DNA of 64,000 nt from Oceanobacillus oncorhynchi (GCF_000821065.1 NZ_CDGG01000001.1:2418001-2482000); one strand, 5' to 3'; shown: positions 42,046 to 52,433, counted from the stretch's first letter. The notes: generated by a model from the sequence alone, not told the origin. Numbers and translations are program-made.

Positions 42046-43515
42046 TTGGATACCAGCAAACAATATATCAATGGGGAATGGGTGCTTGCCCTCTCTGGAG
42101 AGACAAGAGAAATAATTAACCCTTTTAATCAGGAAGTCATTGCGCTTGTTGCAGAAGGTAATGAAGAAGATGCTAAAATGGCCGTTGCTGCAGCTAGAAA
42201 TGTTTTTGACCAAGGTGATTGGTCAGCGACTTCAGCAACTGAACGGGGAAATATCGTTCGTGATATTGCAGCACTGATAGAAAGAGATAAGGAAGAATTA
42301 GCAGAATTAGAATCGCTCGATACTGGAAAAACAGTGGAAGAGAGCAGAGGCGATATGGATGATATTGCCGGCGTATTTCGGTATTATGCAGAATCAGCAG
42401 ATAAAGATGGCGGTGAAATAATTGATTCACCCGTCCCGCATACCATCAGCAAGGTAGTCAAAGAACCTGTCGGTGTATGTGGACAAATTACTCCGTGGAA
42501 CTATCCTTTATTACAGGCTTCCTGGAAATTAGCTCCTGCGCTTGTTGCAGGAAATACATTAATTATGAAGCCGAGTGAAATTACTCCTTTAACAACCATT
42601 AAAGTATTTGAACTCATGGAAGAAGCAGGCGTGCCAAAAGGAGTGGTTAATCTTGTATTGGGAGCTGGAGCAACGGTTGGAGAGGAGTTAGCCATCAATG
42701 AAGATGTGGACTTGATTTCTTTTACTGGCGGGATTGAAACAGGGAAACGTATTATGCGGTCAGCCAGCTCCAATGTGAAAAAGTTAGCTTTAGAGCTTGG
42801 CGGAAAAAATCCCAATGTTATTTTTGCTGATGCAAATTTTGAAACCGCAGTTGATCAGGCATTGAATGCGGTATTCTTCCATGCAGGACAAATATGCTCA
42901 GCAGGAACACGCATTATTGTGGAGGAAAGTATTCACGATGCGTTTGTTGAGGAATTGGTGGAACGTGTGAGAAAGATTCGGTTAGGCAGTGGTTTTGATA
43001 AGAATACGCAAATGGGACCGTTAATTTCAAAAATACATTTAGAAAAAGTGATGGCCTATGTAAATAATGGCGTGAAAGAAGGCGCAAAGGTTGCGGTTGG
43101 AGGAACTCGTCCTGATGAACCAGCACTGCAAAATGGCTTTTTCTATTTACCAACCGTCTTGACTGGATGTACAACGGAAATGAATGTTGTACAGCATGAA
43201 GGGTTCGGTCCGGTTATTACAATAGAAACATTTCGTAATGAGGAAGAAGCTATCCGTCTCGCAAATGATTCTATTTATGGATTAGCTGGCGGGGTCTGGA
43301 CAAAAGATATTGCGAAAGCAGAGCGATGTGTTGCTAACATGCGGATGGGTACAGTATGGATTAATGATTTTAATGTATACTTTCCGCATGCTCCATGGGG
43401 AGGCTTCAAGCAGTCAGGCATCGGCAGGGAATTAGGCAAACTTGGCCTAGAAGAATATCAGGAAACAAAGCATGTTTACCATAATATAAATCCAGAACCG
43501 ATAAATTGGTTTTGA
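42046..43515 (+). CDS. gbsA: Betaine aldehyde dehydrogenase GbsA
   Basis: Oxidises betaine aldehyde to glycine betaine, the osmoprotectant. 489 residues, normal for the family. Active-site motifs: ALELGGKNP (catalytic Glu), FHAGQICSAGTR (catalytic Cys), and the VNLVLGAGATVGEEL cofactor region (core GAGATVGEEL). Starts with TTG 42046 behind TAGGAGGAA. First gene of gbsAB, under GbsR control through the operator immediately upstream. Confidence 0.95.
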   Translation: MDTSKQYINGEWVLALSGETREIINPFNQEVIALVAEGNEEDAKMAVAAARNVFDQGDWSATSATERGNIVRDIAALIERDKEELAELESLDTGKTVEESRGDMDDIAGVFRYYAESADKDGGEIIDSPVPHTISKVVKEPVGVCGQITPWNYPLLQASWKLAPALVAGNTLIMKPSEITPLTTIKVFELMEEAGVPKGVVNLVLGAGATVGEELAINEDVDLISFTGGIETGKRIMRSASSNVKKLALELGGKNPNVIFADANFETAVDQALNAVFFHAGQICSAGTRIIVEESIHDAFVEELVERVRKIRLGSGFDKNTQMGPLISKIHLEKVMAYVNNGVKEGAKVAVGGTRPDEPALQNGFFYLPTVLTGCTTEMNVVQHEGFGPVITIETFRNEEEAIRLANDSIYGLAGGVWTKDIAKAERCVANMRMGTVWINDFNVYFPHAPWGGFKQSGIGRELGKLGLEEYQETKHVYHNINPEPINWF

Positions 43516-43578
43516 GGATAGTAGAATATGATTTTGATAATGAAATAGATATTAAATACGTTTTTGGAGGAATGTACA

Positions 43579-44787
43579 ATGAGTCTTCATATGAAAGTAG
43601 AGCATATGCATAAATTTCATCAATTTGAATTACCAACAGCGATAAAACATGGAATCGGCGCGATAAAACATGTTGGGGAAGAGGTAAAAAACTTGGGAGT
43701 TACAAAAGCTTTATTAGTAACAGACCCGGGGATTTATCAGGCAGGTGTGACTGCGCCGATTGAAGCATCTTTGAAGAATGCCGGCATAGAAGTTGTTCTA
43801 TTCAACAAAGTAGAGCCGAATCCTCCAGTGCGTTTGATTGCAGAAGGGTCCAGTTTATATAAATCGGAAGACTGTAATGGACTTGTAGCAGTGGGCGGAG
43901 GCAGCTCAATGGATACTGCTAAAGGAATCGGTGTAGAAGCGACCCATGATGGAAGCGTACTGGATTACGAAGCAGCGGATGGGAAAAAACCGTTAGAAAA
44001 TCGCATACCTCCGCTAACAACAATTCCAACAACAGCTGGAACAGGCTCGGAAGTAACGCAATGGGCTGTTATTACAGATGAAGAAAGAGAATTTAAATTT
44101 AATACAGGCGGACCATTGATTGCTGCTTATTTAACAATTATTGATCCAGAGCTGCATGTTTCGATGCCACCGCATGTAACAGCAATGACTGGGATTGACG
44201 CGTTAGCACATGCCATCGAGTGTTATACCATGCATTATGCCCAGCCGGTGACAGATGCTGCAGCATTACTTGCGATAGAATACGTCGGTAAATATATTCG
44301 ACGAGCGTATTCAGATGGAAATGATCTGGAAGCACGCTACGGGATGGCACAAGCTGCGATGTTAGCAGGGTTATCCTATGGCAGTGAATCAGCAGGGGCA
44401 GCACATGCGATGTCGCAAACACTTGGAGGAATCATTCCAGTAGCGCATGGTCAGGCTGTCGCAGCGATGATGGGCCCTGTTATGGAATATAATTGGAAAG
44501 GTCACCCAGCGAAATTTGCACGTATTGCTAAAGGGCTAGGTATCAATACATTTAATTTGACGGAGGAAGAGGCAGCTAAAGCAGCTGTGAATGAAGTTTA
44601 TCAATTGGTAGAAGATTTAGAGGTTCCCAGCCTAGAAGAACAAGGCGTATCACCAGATATGACCGACCGTCTTGCGAAAGAAGCAATGAAAGATCCGCAA
44701 ACAATTGGGAATCCGAGAGACTTGAATGAAGAAGGTTATAAATGGATTTATGGCCGCTGCTTCAACCAGGTTGAAAAAACAATATAA
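43579..44787 (+). CDS. gbsB: Choline dehydrogenase GbsB (type III, iron-dependent alcohol dehydrogenase)
   Basis: Oxidises choline to betaine aldehyde for GbsA. 402 residues of the iron-dependent alcohol dehydrogenase family: AVGGGSSMDTAKG, TAGTGSEVTQWAV, GIDALAHAIECY and AHGQAVAAMM carry the NAD and iron ligands. ATG 43579 is 8 nt from TTGGAGG; the frame runs back to TTG 43564 without support. Terminated by two consecutive hairpins. Confidence 0.95.
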   Translation: MSLHMKVEHMHKFHQFELPTAIKHGIGAIKHVGEEVKNLGVTKALLVTDPGIYQAGVTAPIEASLKNAGIEVVLFNKVEPNPPVRLIAEGSSLYKSEDCNGLVAVGGGSSMDTAKGIGVEATHDGSVLDYEAADGKKPLENRIPPLTTIPTTAGTGSEVTQWAVITDEEREFKFNTGGPLIAAYLTIIDPELHVSMPPHVTAMTGIDALAHAIECYTMHYAQPVTDAAALLAIEYVGKYIRRAYSDGNDLEARYGMAQAAMLAGLSYGSESAGAAHAMSQTLGGIIPVAHGQAVAAMMGPVMEYNWKGHPAKFARIAKGLGINTFNLTEEEAAKAAVNEVYQLVEDLEVPSLEEQGVSPDMTDRLAKEAMKDPQTIGNPRDLNEEGYKWIYGRCFNQVEKTI

Positions 44788-44801
44788 TATTTTTTAAGAA
44801 G

Positions 44802-44906
44802 AACCTCCAACAGCAGCAGGATTACGTTGGAGGTTTTACATAGAAAACAGAATATTTTAGAGTAATTTGAAGAAAACAGAGAGAGCTGAAAAGTCTCTCT
44901 GTTTTT
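44802..44906 (+). terminator. Two tandem hairpin terminators after gbsAB
   Basis: First AACCTCCAAC/GTTGGAGGTT (44802-44835), then AAAACAGAGAGA/TCTCTCTGTTTTT (44873-44906). The second can also act for the opposing SDR gene. Confidence 0.85.
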
Positions 44907-44960
44907 ATATGGAATGAAGCGACATCATTACCCTTTAAATTACTCCTTGCAAGCCAACGG

Positions 44961-45704
44961 TTAAATATTGGTTCCCAGTGTAAGCCCTCCATCTACCACA
45001 ATTTCAGCACCATTACAATAAGCACTCTCATCCGAAGCGAGAAAAGCAGCTACCTTTGCGATATCGTTAGACTGTCCGAGTCTTTTTAAGGGAATAGCCT
45101 CGGCCTCATCTACCTCTAGATTGCTGTTACTCACCATGTTTGTTTGAATAACACCTGGATGAATCGAATTGACTCTGATTCCTTTTGGTCCTAATTCGAT
45201 GGCAGCAGATTTTGAAAGATTGGACACTGCTGCTTTGGAAGCTGCATAAGCCGCTGCATCATTGATTGGAGAAAAAGCAGAGATAGATACATTATTAATA
45301 ATGGATCCTTTTTGCTGTTTCTCCATGTAGGGTGCGACCGCCTTTATCCCCATAAAGACACCGAGCTGATTCACTTGGATTAACTGATGAAAATCCTCTG
45401 CAGTCGTCTCTAATAAAGGTTTTTTAATGAAAATACCTGCATTGTTAACCAGTACATCTATTTTATTATAGGCTTGAATAACAGATTCAATGGCAGCTGC
45501 CCAATCTGTTTCTTTTGTTACATCTAATTGGACAGGAAGACTCTGGCTTTGCCCCATTTTGAAGGAGAGGGCTTCTGCATCCTCCAAATTTCTGGCTCCA
45601 AGGGCAACTTTTGCGCCAAGTGAAGCGAAGTGTTGGGCGATTCCATTCCCTTGTCCACGATTTGCTCCGGTTATTAATACAACTTGATCTTTTAAATTTG
45701 GCAT
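44961..45704 (-). CDS. Short-chain dehydrogenase (classical SDR)
   Basis: A 247-residue NAD(P)-dependent oxidoreductase. TGANRGQG is the cofactor loop, NNAG at about 88-91, the catalytic serine in NVSISAF, and YAASK the YxxxK pair; ending GAEIVVDGGLTLG is typical of cis-diol/steroid-type SDRs. ATG 45704 behind AAAGGAG. Transcribed towards gbsAB's terminators; substrate unknown. Confidence 0.9.
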   Translation of the reverse strand: MPNLKDQVVLITGANRGQGNGIAQHFASLGAKVALGARNLEDAEALSFKMGQSQSLPVQLDVTKETDWAAAIESVIQAYNKIDVLVNNAGIFIKKPLLETTAEDFHQLIQVNQLGVFMGIKAVAPYMEKQQKGSIINNVSISAFSPINDAAAYAASKAAVSNLSKSAAIELGPKGIRVNSIHPGVIQTNMVSNSNLEVDEAEAIPLKRLGQSNDIAKVAAFLASDESAYCNGAEIVVDGGLTLGTNI

Positions 45705-46193
45705 AATTTCTCCTTTAATGTTGATTGCTTTCTATTTGAATTTATCACAGTTTGTCTATTAGTAAAAATGCATCTACTTAGCCGAGAGAGATGGGGCTAA
45801 TAATCAGATAGACGAATCCTTTATATTAGCAGAATCCTAACCGTTATTTTGAATTTTATTGAATTTTTTATAAAAAGGTTTTAAAATATTTATTTATAAG
45901 ATAAAGTATAGGAAAATACTAACACGAAGTTTTTAAATAATTTTATTAATATGAAATACTATAAAAAATCAGGTGATATGTACTTAATCGTCGCCTGATT
46001 TTATTAGGTATGTCAATAAAAAAACATGTATTACTTTATGTGGTTGAGTAGTTAGTAAATATCTATGTCATCATGCTAGCATTATCCGGTAATTGTTTCA
46101 TTTTTGTTGTAAATATAAGAGCCGGCTTCGAAATAGAAATACTCGAATCTCTTCTTAACAAAATAAAAATCACTCTCAGAGGAGGGATAATCA
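45705..46193. other. AT-rich intergenic region
   Basis: About 490 bp without a gene. AAAATCAGGTGA (about 45965) pairs with TCGCCTGATTTT (about 45991) and forms an orphan terminator-like hairpin on the plus strand, which may end a small transcript or the remains of a lost gene. Nothing else recognised. Confidence 0.5.
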
Positions 46194-47090
46194 TTGAAAC
46201 AAGGAACCATTAATATCCTTTTAGTAGTATCAATTATTTGCATATCCTTATCAGCAATCTTTGTAAAATTATCGGATGCACCTTCTACCATTATGGTAAT
46301 GTATCGGATGTTTTTAGCTTGTTTGTTAATTCTTCCTATCGTGTACAAATACCGAAAATCCTTTTTAAAGATTAAAAGAAAAGAATGGGCAGCTATTTCC
46401 TTTGCCGGAATCTTTCTAGCGGGTCACTTTGGATTATGGTTCGAATCATTAAATCATACGACGGTGGCAAGCTCTACCTTGATATTGGCACTGCAGCCTG
46501 CAATTGCTTTGGTTGGAGGTCTGGTTTTCTTTAAAGAAAAAATAGATATCCGTACCGTGGCAGCAATGGGGATTGCATTTGCCGGCGTGGTTGTTGTCGG
46601 AGGCGGAAGTTTTGGCGGCGGCAGCGGAGCCTTGTTAGGAAATATTTTATCTTTTCTTGCTGTCGTTTCTGTAGTGCTGTATTTAATGATCGGTCAACGA
46701 AATGTAAAATCTATCAATCACTGGGTGTACAGCTTTTTAGTATTTTTGGTGGCAGGGATTACTGTAGCCGTGTTTAATCTGATAGGCGGAATAGCTTTCA
46801 CTGGCTATAGTGGGAATGATTGGATGGTTTTCCTGATGCTTGCTATTTTTCCGACCGGGGCACATATTATTTTTAATCTGCTATTAAACTATGTTAATAC
46901 AACAACAGTTTCAATGAGTACATTAGGAGAGCCAATCGGTGCTTCCATACTGGCTGTTATTCTTTTGAATGAGGTGCTTACTTCGGTGGAAATGATAGGC
47001 GGCGTACTAATTATTGCCGGAATATTTTACTTCCTGCGATTGCAGGGCGGTTCGAAACAAGCAGTACCAAAAGAACCGGAAAGCCTGTAA
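46194..47090 (+). CDS. EamA-family (DMT superfamily) transporter
   Basis: A 298-residue membrane protein with ten hydrophobic helices in two EamA repeats (about 8-140 and 150-288). Typical marks are SAIFVKLSDAPS near helix 1 and LGEPIGASILAVILLNE in the second repeat. It likely exports amino acids or other small metabolites. TTG 46194 lies behind GAGGAGGG. Not obviously operonic. Confidence 0.88.
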   Translation: MKQGTINILLVVSIICISLSAIFVKLSDAPSTIMVMYRMFLACLLILPIVYKYRKSFLKIKRKEWAAISFAGIFLAGHFGLWFESLNHTTVASSTLILALQPAIALVGGLVFFKEKIDIRTVAAMGIAFAGVVVVGGGSFGGGSGALLGNILSFLAVVSVVLYLMIGQRNVKSINHWVYSFLVFLVAGITVAVFNLIGGIAFTGYSGNDWMVFLMLAIFPTGAHIIFNLLLNYVNTTTVSMSTLGEPIGASILAVILLNEVLTSVEMIGGVLIIAGIFYFLRLQGGSKQAVPKEPESL

Positions 47091-47140
47091 AGTCAAACTT
47101 CGCTCGGCGGAGGTTACGATCGGTTCACCATGATAGATAA
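47091..47140 (+). repeat. Intergenic repeat, short form (copy E, diverged)
   Basis: GTCAAACTTCGCTCGGCGGAGGTTACGAT...TTCACCATGATAGATAA resembles the consensus AAACTTCAYTCAGCGGGAG then TTTTACGGACGATTCTCC. Lies right after the EamA gene stop. Confidence 0.5.
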
Positions 47141-47262
47141 GGTGTCATTTCCTTCCCGCGGCTTTTATAACCAGTTAATCTACGGTAAAATGAGTGAGCG
47201 GATAGTCTTTCATTTCGTTTATCCGCCCTAACGAGGAAGTTTTGATACGAGGAGTGAATGAG

Positions 47263-48156
47263 ATGAAAAGAAGTCCAAGAGTCTGTGTTGTTGGAAGCAT
47301 CAATATGGACATGGTGACAACAACAGATAAAGTACCTGAACAGGGGGAAACGGTTCTTGGTGAATCGTTTACAACCTATCCCGGCGGCAAAGGAGCAAAC
47401 CAAGCGATTGCAGCAGCCAGACTGGGAGCAGATGTTGTTATGGTAGGAGCCGTTGGTGAGGATGCTTTTGGAAAAAGCTTAAAAGAACGTTTCCGAAACG
47501 AAGGTGCAGATAACGAAGCAATTATTGCCGTTCCTCATGAATCTACCGGCGTTGCCTCCATTATTGTTTCGGACGGGGATAATCGAATTATTGTTGCCCC
47601 GGGTGCCAATAAATATGTCACACCTGATCTGATACAAGAGAAACAAGATATAATTCTGTCCAGCGATATTATTTTAATGCAATTTGAAATACCGATGGAA
47701 ACCATTGAATTTACGGTAAACCTTGCGTATGAGCATCAAATTCCTGTAGTTATTAATCCGGCGCCATTTGCTGATATTTCAGAGACAGTGGCAGAGAAGG
47801 CAGCATTTTTAACACCTAATAATTTGGAACTCTCGGAAATGAAGCAGTCGATAGATACTTCCTTGATAAAAGGGAAAATCATTGAAACAAGAGGAGAGCA
47901 TGGTGTTGTATTTACCCTGTCAGATGGAGAAGAGAAAAAAGTTCCTTCCTTTAAAGCAGAGGTGAAAGATACGACCGGAGCAGGAGATACGTTTAATGGT
48001 GCTTTTGTTACGGAATATGCAAAAGAAAAGAATATTGAAAAAGCCATTCTGTTTGCGAGTGCAGCCGCATCATTGGCAGTAGAAAAACGCGGTGCGCAGG
48101 AAGGGATGCCTGCCAGGGCAGCAGTTGTCCAAAGAATGCAGGAAGCAGACAGGTAA
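47263..48156 (+). CDS. rbsK: Ribokinase
   Basis: Phosphorylates ribose to ribose-5-phosphate. 297 residues of the PfkB family: VVGSINMDMV at the start, GGKGANQAIAAARLG, and the C-terminal DTTGAGDTFNGAF with the catalytic Asp. ATG 47263 lies behind AGGAGTG. No rbs transporter or LacI regulator is nearby, so this gene is isolated from the usual rbs operon. Confidence 0.93.
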   Translation: MKRSPRVCVVGSINMDMVTTTDKVPEQGETVLGESFTTYPGGKGANQAIAAARLGADVVMVGAVGEDAFGKSLKERFRNEGADNEAIIAVPHESTGVASIIVSDGDNRIIVAPGANKYVTPDLIQEKQDIILSSDIILMQFEIPMETIEFTVNLAYEHQIPVVINPAPFADISETVAEKAAFLTPNNLELSEMKQSIDTSLIKGKIIETRGEHGVVFTLSDGEEKKVPSFKAEVKDTTGAGDTFNGAFVTEYAKEKNIEKAILFASAAASLAVEKRGAQEGMPARAAVVQRMQEADR

Positions 48157-48225
48157 GCGAAAATTTCAATCGATTGAGTGAAAAAGAATAGAGGTTATTT
48201 TCTTCTATGGAAGAAGCGATCATCG

Positions 48226-48259
48226 AGCTGTTTAGTGTAAAATGCTGACAGCTTTTTTT
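48226..48259 (+). terminator. Probable terminator of rbsK
   Basis: AGCTGT and ACAGCT arms around a 16-nt loop, followed by TTTTTTTG. Confidence 0.55.
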
Positions 48260-48375
48260 GACAGTTAAAAAAGTATAAACTTTCTTACTGCATAAGTGTA
48301 ACTAAGGTTGTCATCTAAAGGCGTGGTGACAGCCAAGTTTTCTAATGTGTAAATAAAGATATTAATTTTATTTTT

Positions 48376-48412
48376 TGAAAACGCTTGCAAAAACATCTTT
48401 TTTCAGTATAAT
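48376..48412 (+). promoter_or_regulatory. Promoter with overlapping cre site for the peptide transporter operon
   Basis: Promoter TTGCAA (48385-48390), 16-nt spacer, TATAAT (48407-48412). TGAAAACGCTTGCA (48376-48389) is a perfect cre match and overlaps the -35, so CcpA should repress. It lies in the otherwise gene-free 48157-48561 region, about 150 nt before the first ATPase gene. Confidence 0.82.
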
Positions 48413-48561
48413 TAGTGATAGCAATATTCCAAAAAGTATAAATAATTCCACGAGTTTGAACAACTTCAAATTTTTATTAATTCATTTATCAAATTTTCAT
48501 TCCTTATAGAGAGCTAAATAAATGTCGTTTTACTTTATAAATGAGAACGGGAGGAACACGA

Positions 48562-49578
48562 ATGGCAGAAATCGTCCTCGAACTAAAAGAGCTGCATACC
48601 CATTTTTTTACGGAGAGCGGAGAAATACCTGCTGTCAACGGCGTAAGTATTAAAGTCCATAAGGGGGAGGTCGTCGGGATTGTTGGAGAATCAGGCAGCG
48701 GAAAAAGTGTCACTTCACTTTCAGTAATGAAGCTGATTCCCAGCCCGCCAGGAAAAATTGTAAGCGGGGAAATGAATTTTAAAGGAGAAAATCTTGTAAA
48801 TGCTTCCGAGAAACGAATGAAAAAGCTGCGGGGAAATGAAATATCCATGATCTTCCAAGAACCAATGACATCTCTCAACCCATTATTTACAATAGGGAAT
48901 CAGCTTATTGAAGCGATTCGGCTGCATCAAAAAATAACAAAAAAAGAAGCACGAAAAAAAGCGGTCGATATGCTGCAGCTTGTTGGCATACCCAGAGCGG
49001 ACGAGGTTGCAGGGGAGTACCCGCATCAGTTATCCGGCGGGATGAGGCAGCGGGTGATGATTGCGATGGCGATGTCCTGTGATCCGGAATTATTGATTGC
49101 AGACGAGCCCACCACGGCGCTTGATGTAACGATTCAAGCGCAAATCTTAGATTTAATGCGAAATTTAAATAAGGAAGAAGATACAGCTATTTTGCTGATT
49201 ACGCACGATTTAGGCGTTGTTGCAGAAATCTGCGACAGAGTAGTGGTGATGTACGCCGGACAAATAGTTGAAGAAGGGACAACCAGAGAAATATTAAAAG
49301 ACCCCGAGCATCCCTACACGCAAGGACTGATTAAGTCACTTCCTAACATGCATGAAAGAGAACAGCAATTATATTCCATTCCAGGTGTGGTGCCGAAGCC
49401 AAAAATGAACAGCGTCGGATGTCATTTTGCGCCAAGATGCGAATTTGCTTTTGAACGTTGTTTTCAGGAGAATCCAGGTCTTTATGCTTTGGGTAATCAA
49501 CGTCAGAGCAGATGCTTTTTACATGAGGATACAGAAGGGAAGGTAAAAAAGCATGCAAAAGCCGATATTGGAAGTTGA
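48562..49578 (+). CDS. Oligopeptide ABC transporter ATPase, OppD/DppD type
   Basis: First ATPase of a dipeptide/oligopeptide importer. 338 residues: Walker A GESGSGKS, signature LSGGMRQRV, Walker [11 protein letters not shown]-loop ITHD, and the C-terminal oligo_HPY cysteine cluster ([14 protein letters not shown]) that holds an iron-sulfur cluster in some homologues. ATG 48562 follows GGGAGGA. Gene order D-F-A-B-C is that of the app operon of B. subtilis. It overlaps the next gene by 26 nt. Confidence 0.92.
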   Translation: MAEIVLELKELHTHFFTESGEIPAVNGVSIKVHKGEVVGIVGESGSGKSVTSLSVMKLIPSPPGKIVSGEMNFKGENLVNASEKRMKKLRGNEISMIFQEPMTSLNPLFTIGNQLIEAIRLHQKITKKEARKKAVDMLQLVGIPRADEVAGEYPHQLSGGMRQRVMIAMAMSCDPELLIADEPTTALDVTIQAQILDLMRNLNKEEDTAILLITHDLGVVAEICDRVVVMYAGQIVEEGTTREILKDPEHPYTQGLIKSLPNMHEREQQLYSIPGVVPKPKMNSVGCHFAPRCEFAFERCFQENPGLYALGNQRQSRCFLHEDTEGKVKKHAKADIGS

Positions 49579-50521
49579 TGGTCTGAAGAAATATTTTGAT
49601 ATTAAAGGTGGACCTATAGGGAGAAAAGTCGGCGAGGTAAAGGCGGTCGATGATGTATCTTTTACGGTGATGGAAGGGGAAATCCTGGGTATCGTAGGAG
49701 AATCAGGCTGTGGAAAATCCACCACAGGAAAGTCCATTTTGCGCCTGATTGAACCGACAGAAGGCAAAGTGAAATTTCAGGATCAGGATATAACCAGCTT
49801 AACGAACAGCGAAATGCGCCGTTTGCGAAAAGATATGCAAATTATATTTCAGGACCCTTACGCTTCTCTGAATCCGAGGCATACGGTAGAAAAAATAATT
49901 AGTGAGCCATTGCTGGTGCATGGAATGACATCTGCAAAGCAGCGGCTGGACAGAGTAGGCGAACTTTTAGAAGTAGTAGGCTTGAGTCCTTATCATGCGA
50001 AAAGATATCCGCATCAATTCAGCGGAGGGCAAAGGCAGCGGGTCGGCATCGCGAGGGCGCTTGCCAACAATCCTAAACTGGTTATATGCGATGAGCCGGT
50101 TTCCGCATTGGATGTATCGATTCAATCACAAATACTTAATTTAATGGAAAAACTGCGGGATGAATTTAACTTGACTTATATTTTTATTGCGCATGATTTA
50201 AGTGTGGTCAAGCATATCAGTGATCGCATCGGTGTGATGTATTTAGGGAGAATGGTTGAGCTTACAGAGAAAAACAAGCTCTATGATAATCCGAAACACC
50301 CTTATACGCAGGCGCTGCTTTCTGCCGTGCCGCTTCCTGATCCAGATATGCCGAGGAACAGGGTTATTTTGAAGGGGGATGTACCAAGTCCTGCCAACCC
50401 GCCTTCTGGGTGTGCTTTTCATACAAAGTGTCCGCAAGCGATGGATATCTGCAAAGAAGTAAGGCCGGCTTTTCAGCCTGTGGAAGATAATCATTTTGTT
50501 GCCTGTCATTTATATAAATAA
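49553..50521 (+). CDS. Oligopeptide ABC transporter ATPase, OppF/DppF type
   Basis: Second ATPase of the same importer, 322 residues. Walker A GESGCGKS, signature FSGGQRQRVGIARAL, Walker B LVICDEPVSALDVS, H-loop IAHDLSVV, and the C-terminal oligo_HPY cysteines (CAFHTKCPQAMDIC). ATG 49553 lies inside the previous gene. Confidence 0.92.
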   Translation: MQKPILEVDGLKKYFDIKGGPIGRKVGEVKAVDDVSFTVMEGEILGIVGESGCGKSTTGKSILRLIEPTEGKVKFQDQDITSLTNSEMRRLRKDMQIIFQDPYASLNPRHTVEKIISEPLLVHGMTSAKQRLDRVGELLEVVGLSPYHAKRYPHQFSGGQRQRVGIARALANNPKLVICDEPVSALDVSIQSQILNLMEKLRDEFNLTYIFIAHDLSVVKHISDRIGVMYLGRMVELTEKNKLYDNPKHPYTQALLSAVPLPDPDMPRNRVILKGDVPSPANPPSGCAFHTKCPQAMDICKEVRPAFQPVEDNHFVACHLYK

Positions 50522-50545
50522 ACGGGATGACAAAATATGAATCTT

Positions 50546-50732
50546 ATAAAACGAAACTTCATGCAGCGGGAGGTTTTTCTTCTGCATGGGACAGCAATTA
50601 CTCGTTCCATCGAAAATCGCTGTGAGTGGATTGATCCAGGGAGTTAGCGGCCGTGAATTACCGCCTGAACAAATTTATTTTTACTTTTTATTTTGAAGCG
50701 GGAGTTTTACGGACGATTCTTCATGATAAATT
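50546..50732 (+). repeat. Intergenic repeat, long form (copy B)
   Basis: Begins AAACGAAACTTCATGCAGCG and ends GGAGTTTTACGGACGATTCT; the GCGGGAG motif appears at both sides of the 120-bp central part. Shares ends and the AAATTTATTTTTACT core with 33331-33492. Lies inside the transporter operon, between the second ATPase and the binding protein. Confidence 0.72.
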
Positions 50733-50756
50733 AACAAAATATGAGGGGGGAAAGCA

Positions 50757-52433
50757 ATGAAGTTGAAGTTCTCAATTTTTATTGTCTGGCTGCTTGCCAT
50801 TTTCTTGGTACTGGCAGCATGTTCAGGTGATGGCGGACAAAATGGGGGAGAATCGGAAGAAGGCAGTGATCCAGATGCTGCAGAAGAAGCAGAAGCGGAT
50901 ACTGGAGATGCGGAAGGAGATCAGGTGTTGATATTCGCCCGGGGCGGAGATTCAGAAAGTCTTGACCCGGCAAGCACCACGGATGGAGAATCCTCACGTA
51001 TTACCAAGCAAATTTACGAAAGCCTTTTGGAATTTGATAAGGAGTCCTTTGAAGTTCTGCCTGGACTAGCCCATGACTGGGAGGTTTCTGAGGATGGGTT
51101 AAGCTATACTTTCTATTTAGAGGAGGGCGTAACCTTCCATGATGGAACAGAGTTTAACGCCGAGGCAGTCAAGGTCAATTTTGAACGCTGGGCAGATCCT
51201 GATCATGAGTATGCTTTTGCTGATGACGGCTATGTCTATTCCATGTACGGTACGATGTTTGGCGGGTTTCTAGGTGATGAGAATCATGTTGTTGAAGAGA
51301 TCAATGTAGTAAATGATCATGAAATCGAATTTGTGTTAAGCCAGCCTCTGGGATTCTTCCTGCAGAATATGGCGATGACTTATTTTCCGATTACTTCCCC
51401 GGCGGCACTGGAGGAATATGGTCCAGCCATTAACGAAAATCCTGTTGGGACAGGACCATTTGAATTTGTCAGCTGGGCAAAAGATGATTCCATTGTACTT
51501 GATAAATTTGATGATTATCGTATAGAGGGACTTCCGAAGCTCGATCGCGTTGTATTTGAAGTCATTCCAGATAATGCTGCCCGTTTGATTGCGCTGCGTT
51601 CTGGTGAAATCGACATTATGGATGGATTGAATCCAGATGATGCAGCAGGCGTGGAAGCAGATGAAGGGCTGGAGCTTTATGAGCGGGCTGAGAATAATAT
51701 TGGCTATGTAGGGTTTAATGTTCAAAAAGAGCCATTCGATAATAAAAATTTAAGACATGCAGTCAGTCATGCCATCGATAAAGAGGCTATTGCGGAGGCT
51801 TTATATGCTGGCTATGCGACTCCTGCGTCCGTTCCGCTACCGCCTAGCTATATGGGATATAACGATGAAGTAGAGAGCTTTGAGTACGATCCGGACACGG
51901 CTAGGGAACTGTTGGAGGATGCCGGTTATGCAGATGGATTGGAAATCGAATTATGGACGATGCCTGTAGCTAGACCGTACATGCCTGATCCAGAGACCGT
52001 TTCGGAAATTATTCAGAACAACCTGGAGGAAGTAGGTATTACCGTTACGATTGTCAGAGAAGAGTGGGCTCCATATTTGGAAAAAACAATGAATGGCGAA
52101 CATCAAATGTATATGCTGGGCTGGTCAGGAACAAATGGAGATCCGGATTACTTCCTTAGCAGCTTATTGCATGGAGATAATGTCGGAAGCAGCAACCGGG
52201 AATTCTATGATAATGATGAAGTGGATGAATTTTTAAATCAAGCGAAATTATCCATTGACCAGGATGAACGGGCGTCCTTTTACCAGCAGGCACAGGAACT
52301 TATTGCTGATGACGCACCAATGGTTCCTTTAGTGCATTCCAGACCGGTGCTTGCCACAACAAATGCTGTAGAAAATTATGTACCGCATCCATCGACAAGT
52401 GAATCGTTAGCAGAAGTAGAGCTAGCAAATTAA
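50757..52433 (+). CDS. Oligopeptide ABC transporter substrate-binding lipoprotein
   Basis: Extracellular solute-binding protein family 5. 558 residues with lipobox LAAC at about 19-22 and a highly acidic linker, then SBP_bac_5: GGDSESLDPASTTDGESSR near the start, GTGPFEFVSW, and DAGYADGLEIELWT later. The sequence is closer to DppA/glutathione-binding types than to OppA. ATG 50757 is behind GGGGGG. Ligand class is peptide-like; exact substrate unknown. Confidence 0.9.
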   Translation: MKLKFSIFIVWLLAIFLVLAACSGDGGQNGGESEEGSDPDAAEEAEADTGDAEGDQVLIFARGGDSESLDPASTTDGESSRITKQIYESLLEFDKESFEVLPGLAHDWEVSEDGLSYTFYLEEGVTFHDGTEFNAEAVKVNFERWADPDHEYAFADDGYVYSMYGTMFGGFLGDENHVVEEINVVNDHEIEFVLSQPLGFFLQNMAMTYFPITSPAALEEYGPAINENPVGTGPFEFVSWAKDDSIVLDKFDDYRIEGLPKLDRVVFEVIPDNAARLIALRSGEIDIMDGLNPDDAAGVEADEGLELYERAENNIGYVGFNVQKEPFDNKNLRHAVSHAIDKEAIAEALYAGYATPASVPLPPSYMGYNDEVESFEYDPDTARELLEDAGYADGLEIELWTMPVARPYMPDPETVSEIIQNNLEEVGITVTIVREEWAPYLEKTMNGEHQMYMLGWSGTNGDPDYFLSSLLHGDNVGSSNREFYDNDEVDEFLNQAKLSIDQDERASFYQQAQELIADDAPMVPLVHSRPVLATTNAVENYVPHPSTSESLAEVELAN

